The notes beneath the pieces are model-generated. The model was not told the origin of the DNA and did not search any database. It saw only the letters and a list, made by a program, of their open reading frames with translations. From positions 1 through 9,906 of the forward strand of contig JAOAFK010000037.1 in the NCBI GenBank assembly GCA_026416315.1: a stretch of DNA of 9,906 bases. Direction: 5' to 3'. A program made the position numbers and the translations under genes. Below, piece by piece: positions 7,179 through 9,906 of this stretch (position 1 is the stretch's first letter; every line of letters starts with the position of its first letter). Origin of the DNA: Syntrophorhabdaceae bacterium. GTDB lineage: Bacteria > Desulfobacterota > Syntrophorhabdia > Syntrophorhabdales > Syntrophorhabdaceae.

Positions 7179-7201
7179 ACATTGAAAATATCACATACAG
7201 C

Positions 7202-7248
7202 AATGATTTTAAATAAATTTTAACATCTTTTATAATTTAAAAATCATT
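7202..7248. repeat. AT-rich imperfect inverted repeat in a divergent intergenic region
   Basis: AATGATTTTAAAT (7202-7214) is mirrored by ATTTAAAAATCATT (7235-7248), which differs by one extra A/T, with 20 bp between the arms. It lies between the nitroreductase (minus) and the DUF4126 gene (plus), upstream of both. No gene ends here on either strand, so an intrinsic terminator is not needed. A regulator-binding or bent-DNA site in the divergent promoter region is the more natural reading. The rest of 7150-7348 is AT-rich with no coding potential. Confidence 0.5.
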
Positions 7249-7283
7249 CATGGTTTTTTTCTTTTTATTGCGTTGAAAGCATG

Positions 7284-7313
7284 TTAAAATTTTTAAGAAA
7301 GTGAGTATATGAT
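7284..7313 (+). promoter_or_regulatory. Weak candidate promoter for the DUF4126-thioredoxin pair
   Basis: TTAAAA (7284-7289), 18 nt, then TATGAT (7308-7313; five of six matches to TATAAT) lies 35 nt upstream of the ATG at 7349. The -35 match is poor (four of six) and AT-rich DNA gives many such hits, so this is tentative. Confidence 0.3.
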
Positions 7314-7348
7314 AAACTATTATTGAGAAACGAATAAAGGTTTCGGTA

Positions 7349-7939
7349 ATGCAGGAAATGGAGACTTTGCTTGGCTTGATTATTGGGATAGGGCTTAGTG
7401 CCGCATGCGGATTTAGGGTGTTTGTTCCACTTTTAGGTTTAAGCATTGCAGCCCTTTCAGGTCATATCACATTGAATCAAGGTTTCGAATGGATAGGGAC
7501 CAGGGTTGCCCTGATTGCATTCGCAACGGCAACATTTCTTGAAATTGTGGCCTATTATGTGCCATGGGTTGATAATTTGATGGATGCTCTCATGACGCCT
7601 GCAGCTATAGTTGCAGGAACCATAATGACAGCATCAATGATCGGCGATATGACACCTTTTTTAAAATGGTCTCTGGCCATCATTGCTGGTGGCTGCGTCT
7701 CTGGTATTATTCAGGCTGGAACAGTTGCGCTGAGAGCTGGTTCGACCTCTACCACCAGTGGACTGGCAAACCCATTTTTATCTACCATAGAAATATTCTG
7801 CTCTATCTTTATTACAGCCCTTGCAATGATATTTCCTGTCCTTTGTTTGTTTGCAGTAATATGGGTTTGCTATAAAATGCTCACAAAGATCACCCGTTCT
7901 CCATATATTAAAAAGCTCTTTACATGGAAAAGTATGTAA
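7349..7939 (+). CDS. DUF4126 family integral membrane protein
   Basis: A 196-residue hydrophobic protein of unknown function. It matches the DUF4126 pattern: an N-terminal G-x-x-x-G-I-G-L-S-A-A-C-G-F-R-V-F-V-P-L-L segment (about 11-29), a central Y-Y-V-P-W-V-D-N-L-M-D block (69-79), then a T-P-A-A-I-V-A-G-T segment (83-91). About five or six membrane spans are visible at roughly 5-20, 22-38, 52-70, 82-97, 105-125 and 145-176, with a basic C-terminus. A small-residue T/S-rich loop (131-138, S-T-S-T-T-S) lies before the last span, followed by N-P. The ATG at 7349 is chosen because AAAGG lies 8 nt upstream; the ATG three codons later has an AGGA only 2 nt away. It lies 39 nt before the thioredoxin-fold gene on the same strand, so the two are probably co-transcribed. 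No function should be assigned beyond the membrane location. Confidence 0.88.
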   Translation: MQEMETLLGLIIGIGLSAACGFRVFVPLLGLSIAALSGHITLNQGFEWIGTRVALIAFATATFLEIVAYYVPWVDNLMDALMTPAAIVAGTIMTASMIGDMTPFLKWSLAIIAGGCVSGIIQAGTVALRAGSTSTTSGLANPFLSTIEIFCSIFITALAMIFPVLCLFAVIWVCYKMLTKITRSPYIKKLFTWKSM

Positions 7940-7950
7940 TTTATTGACTT

Positions 7951-7955
7951 GGAGG
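7951..7955 (+). promoter_or_regulatory. SD-like GGAGG unusually far from the thioredoxin-gene ATG
   Basis: GGAGG lies 11 nt after the DUF4126 stop but 23 nt before the ATG at 7979. No ATG, GTG or TTG in frame is closer; the in-frame codons after the upstream TAA are TTA, AAG, TTA, AAA, AAA, TCT. A weak all-AT stem (TTTAA 7956-7960 with TTAAA 7967-7971) could shorten the effective gap to about 7 nt. Otherwise the ATG is used without this SD. Confidence 0.4.
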
Positions 7956-7978
7956 TTTAATTAAAGTTAAAAAAATCT

Positions 7979-8377
7979 ATGAATCTTGCCCGCATCAAAC
8001 ACCGGATCATTACACCAATTTTCATTGTTCTTTTTATGCTTTTTCTAACCTTTAACTCCCATGGTGAGCAAGAAAAAAATCTACCTAAACTTATTGACCT
8101 CGGTGCAAAGGGCTGCCTGCCATGTAAACTCATGAAACCCATATTGAAGGAACTTCAAAACGAATATGCTGGAAGCCTCATAGTGGAAGTGTATGATATC
8201 CATGAAAAACCAGAGATAGGAAGGAAATACAATGTACGGTTCATCCCGACACAGATCTTCTATGATAGACACGGAAAAGAACTCTACCGTCACATCGGTT
8301 TTATGTCAAAAAAGGATATCCTCAATACATTTGAGAGGTTTGGAATAATCTTAAAAAAGACCCCTCAAAAAAAATAA
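7979..8377 (+). CDS. Exported or membrane-anchored thioredoxin-fold protein
   Basis: A 132-residue thioredoxin-family protein, expected to act as a thiol-disulfide oxidoreductase outside the cytoplasm. The N-terminus is a signal peptide or anchor: a basic stretch (R5, K7, H8, R9), a hydrophobic core (10-25) and a polar N-S-H-G-E region (26-30). The fold follows with I-D-L-G-A-K-G, the redox site C46-L-P-C49-K, and a cis-proline loop F-I-P90-T-Q. The C-terminal strand has the G-x-E-L-Y-R-H-I-G-F pattern, then a helix and a lysine-rich tail. There is no lipobox cysteine. The CxxC-P-cis layout resembles small thioredoxins that receive electrons from CcdA/DsbD-like membrane proteins. Here the upstream neighbour is DUF4126, which lacks an obvious paired cysteine site of that kind. 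The gene ends 4 nt from convergent cutA. The start codon is slightly uncertain because its SD is distant. Confidence 0.88.
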   Translation: MNLARIKHRIITPIFIVLFMLFLTFNSHGEQEKNLPKLIDLGAKGCLPCKLMKPILKELQNEYAGSLIVEVYDIHEKPEIGRKYNVRFIPTQIFYDRHGKELYRHIGFMSKKDILNTFERFGIILKKTPQKK

Positions 8378-8381
8378 AACA

Positions 8382-8702
8382 TTATGTCCTTACCTCTTTT
8401 TTCAACCAGTTGAGATAGTTATCACTTCCTATTATTATAGGAACCGCTATGATCTCTGGCACATCATAGTGATGGATGGCCTTTATGGTATCTTCCACCT
8501 CTTTATAGAGGTTTTTTGTAGTCTTTATAATACAGAGCCATTCTTGAGATGTATCAACTTTTCCTTGCCACCAGTATGTGCTTGTTATGGGACCTGACAC
8601 CTGAACGCAGGCAGCAAGTCTTTCCTCAACAAGCCTTTTTGCTATTGCCTCTGCAATATCAATCCTGTCTGATGTTGTATATATCTGTAGATATTCTTCC
8701 AT
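8382..8702 (-). CDS. cutA: CutA1 family divalent-cation tolerance protein
   Basis: CutA1 is a small trimeric ferredoxin-like protein linked to divalent metal tolerance in E. coli; its physiological role is unsettled and it is widespread. The 106-residue product has the full signature: A-x-x-L-V-E-E-R-L-A-A-C32-V, I-T-S-T-Y-W-W-Q-G-K (39-48), E-x-x-x-x-I-K-T, and H-x-Y-D-V-P-E-I-I-A-V-P near the end. The frame is open to a GTG at 8708, but that GTG lies within the SD (GGGG, 8711-8708, followed by TG). The ATG at 8702 with a 5 nt gap is therefore the better start and removes two residues. It follows the sugar-kinase gene by 10 nt, whose TAA stop abuts the SD, suggesting coupled expression. There is no obvious functional tie to the kinase. 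Confidence 0.95.
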   Translation of the reverse strand: MEEYLQIYTTSDRIDIAEAIAKRLVEERLAACVQVSGPITSTYWWQGKVDTSQEWLCIIKTTKNLYKEVEDTIKAIHHYDVPEIIAVPIIIGSDNYLNWLKKEVRT

Positions 8703-8712
8703 ATACACCCCT

Positions 8713-9729
8713 TTATTTCTGAATTTTTTTTGATTTTACAATTTCATGACAGGCATTTACGATTTCAAATAGATTTGGCATAAAGGAAATATGAAAAATT
8801 GAATCCTTAAGGTTTTTAATTCCCGATGGGATGTGATTTAAAAAAGATTTTATGCCCTTTTTAAGTCCTAAATAGCCATAGGCGCCCAAGGCCTGCATAA
8901 GCCTCTGACAGGAGGCACACCAGAACAATTCCATAAAAGATTCCATCTGTATGCTTTCACAGGAATTTTTGTAATAAAATTCAACTAAATAAAGCCTTTC
9001 CTCATTTGAAAATATAACATAAGGGTCATTTAAAACAGAGGCCAGATCATACAGGGGATTTCCAATTCTCATACCTTGAAAATCAATGAGATAGGGAAGA
9101 TCGTCTTTTATTATAACATTTTGGGACTGAAAATCCCTGTGTATGAGAGATTGCCTTGAATTTAAAAGTACCTCGATTAGGATGTCAAGCTCCCCTTTAA
9201 GACCCTTCATATTAAACCTTTCCTGCTTGAACTCACACAGGCCTATGACAAAATGATCCATAAAATAATCATGCTCCCATCTATAAAGGGATGCATCAAA
9301 ACCATCCATGGTCCTAACCTTTTGATTTAGAAAATCAGTTACGGGATAGGTATGGAGTTTTAATATATTTTCAAGGGTCTTTTCGTATAAGGCCTTTCTG
9401 GTGTTCCACGATTCGTTGCGGAGTGAATATAAATCCGAATCACCTAAGTCCTCAAGGAGTATAAAATGTCCCACTGGATCATGGGCATACACTTCCGGTA
9501 CATAAACATTTAAATCTTTTAAAAACCTTCCAATCTCAGCGTAATAAATATTTTCTTGACGGATAGGGTCATAATGGACCAAAATCGCCCTTTTATCTTC
9601 TGCCCATTTTATCCTGTAAAATGTCCTATCTGAACCCCTAACAGATAGAGGATGAATTTCAAAGGACATATGATCTGATAAGCCGAGGGATTCTTTTAAA
9701 AATTTGACAAGCGCCCTTCTATCATTCAT
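8713..9729 (-). CDS. Phosphotransferase-fold sugar kinase, AmgK-like
   Basis: A 338-residue aminoglycoside-phosphotransferase-fold (APH/choline kinase-like) protein. It has a nucleotide-binding lobe with G-S-D-R-T-F-Y-R-I (32-40), a hinge-like L-L-E-D-L-G-D-S-D-L (91-100), the catalytic loop H197-R-D199-F-Q-S-Q-N204, and a metal-binding D216-F-Q where many kinases have D-F-G. It continues with M-R-I-G-N-P-L-Y-D228-L-A-S. The H-R-D-F-x-S-x-N and I-D-F-Q pattern and the length fit AmgK, which phosphorylates N-acetylmuramate and N-acetylglucosamine at the anomeric position. The gene just upstream encodes a sugar-1-phosphate nucleotidyltransferase end, as MurU pairs with AmgK. Function as a MurNAc/GlcNAc kinase is inferred from family and neighbourhood, and other sugars are possible. 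The ATG overlaps the end of the upstream gene by 8 nt. No strong SD is seen, consistent with translational coupling. Confidence 0.85.
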   Translation of the reverse strand: MNDRRALVKFLKESLGLSDHMSFEIHPLSVRGSDRTFYRIKWAEDKRAILVHYDPIRQENIYYAEIGRFLKDLNVYVPEVYAHDPVGHFILLEDLGDSDLYSLRNESWNTRKALYEKTLENILKLHTYPVTDFLNQKVRTMDGFDASLYRWEHDYFMDHFVIGLCEFKQERFNMKGLKGELDILIEVLLNSRQSLIHRDFQSQNVIIKDDLPYLIDFQGMRIGNPLYDLASVLNDPYVIFSNEERLYLVEFYYKNSCESIQMESFMELFWCASCQRLMQALGAYGYLGLKKGIKSFLNHIPSGIKNLKDSIFHISFMPNLFEIVNACHEIVKSKKIQK

Positions 9730-9906
9730 TAAAATCTTTAAAGCACTCTTTTATTTTAAAAAAGGCATCCAGCGTGCCTATATCATACCAGAAGCCTTCA
9801 TCTATTATAACACCTTTAATAGAGCCTGGTTTCTCATTTATTATCTTCAAGAAGGTGGCAACTATGGACTCCACCTTTTGTGGTTCTATGTAAGAGAGCA
9901 TGTTTG
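9722..9906 (-). CDS. Sugar-1-phosphate nucleotidyltransferase, MurU-like, C-terminal part
   Basis: The gene enters from the right edge of the window; 60 C-terminal residues are seen, ending in TGA (9724-9722). The sequence has N-M-L-S-Y-I-E near its left end, I-N-E-K-P-G-S-I-K-G-V-I-I-D-E-G, and the signature F-W-Y-D-I-G-T-L-D-A-F-F-K-I. That is the C-terminal W-x-D-I-G-T-x-x-x-Y motif of nucleotidyltransferases of the RmlA/GlmU/MurU type. These enzymes make NDP-sugars from sugar-1-phosphate and NTP. Its stop overlaps the start of the kinase gene by 8 nt, and that pair suggests a MurU-like uridylyltransferase. A mannose-1-phosphate or glucose-1-phosphate enzyme cannot be excluded without the N-terminal G-x-G-x-R region outside the window. 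Confidence 0.82.
   Translation of the reverse strand, partial: NMLSYIEPQKVESIVATFLKIINEKPGSIKGVIIDEGFWYDIGTLDAFFKIKECFKDFNE

Noticed and set aside
7237..7446. Minus-strand open frame of 69 codons over the start of the DUF4126 gene
   Set aside because: It is antisense to the conserved first membrane segments of DUF4126, and its product lacks any recognisable pattern.

Overview
The window is an AT-rich (roughly 35-40% GC by eye), gene-dense bacterial chromosome segment made mostly of housekeeping genes. The minus-strand order thrS-infC-rpmI-rplT-pheS-pheT, followed by a gene starting M-T-K-I-E-I-V-A (very probably ihfA/HU family), is the classic translation operon of Proteobacteria and Desulfobacterota. 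Strong Shine-Dalgarno (SD) sequences, an AmgK/MurU-like gene pair and low GC make a deltaproteobacterial (Desulfobacterota-like) host my best guess. Neither species nor genus can be read from the sequence.

Layout: (1) 1-6345, minus strand: translation operon encoding ThrRS, IF3, L35, L20, both PheRS subunits, and the first codons of an IHF/HU-type DNA-binding protein. Gaps are 0-28 nt, and several stop codons lie inside or beside the next SD. A candidate promoter with a perfect TTGACA box lies just upstream of thrS. (2) 6496-7149, minus: a stand-alone FMN nitroreductase-family protein. (3) 7150-7348: divergent AT-rich intergenic region with two inverted repeats. (4) 7349-8377, plus: a DUF4126 membrane protein followed by an exported or membrane-anchored thioredoxin-fold protein with a C-L-P-C active site. 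(5) 8382-9906, minus: the C-terminal end of a sugar-1-phosphate nucleotidyltransferase, a phosphotransferase-fold sugar kinase that overlaps it by 8 nt, and cutA. The nucleotidyltransferase/kinase pair resembles MurU/AmgK of peptidoglycan sugar recycling.

How the genes work together: region 1 supplies initiation (IF3), 50S assembly (L20, L35) and two aminoacyl-tRNA synthetases from one transcript. The most informative observation concerns infC. Its GTG codon lies inside the SD itself, whereas an ATA codon sits 8 nt downstream of a perfect AGGAGG. This suggests an AUU-like non-canonical start, the hallmark of IF3 autoregulation. The second is a ThrRS that lacks the N-terminal TGS domain, with an in-frame stop two codons before its TTG start. 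Both are refinements of known systems. I found no convincing previously undescribed multi-gene system, CRISPR array, mobile element, tRNA or rRNA here.
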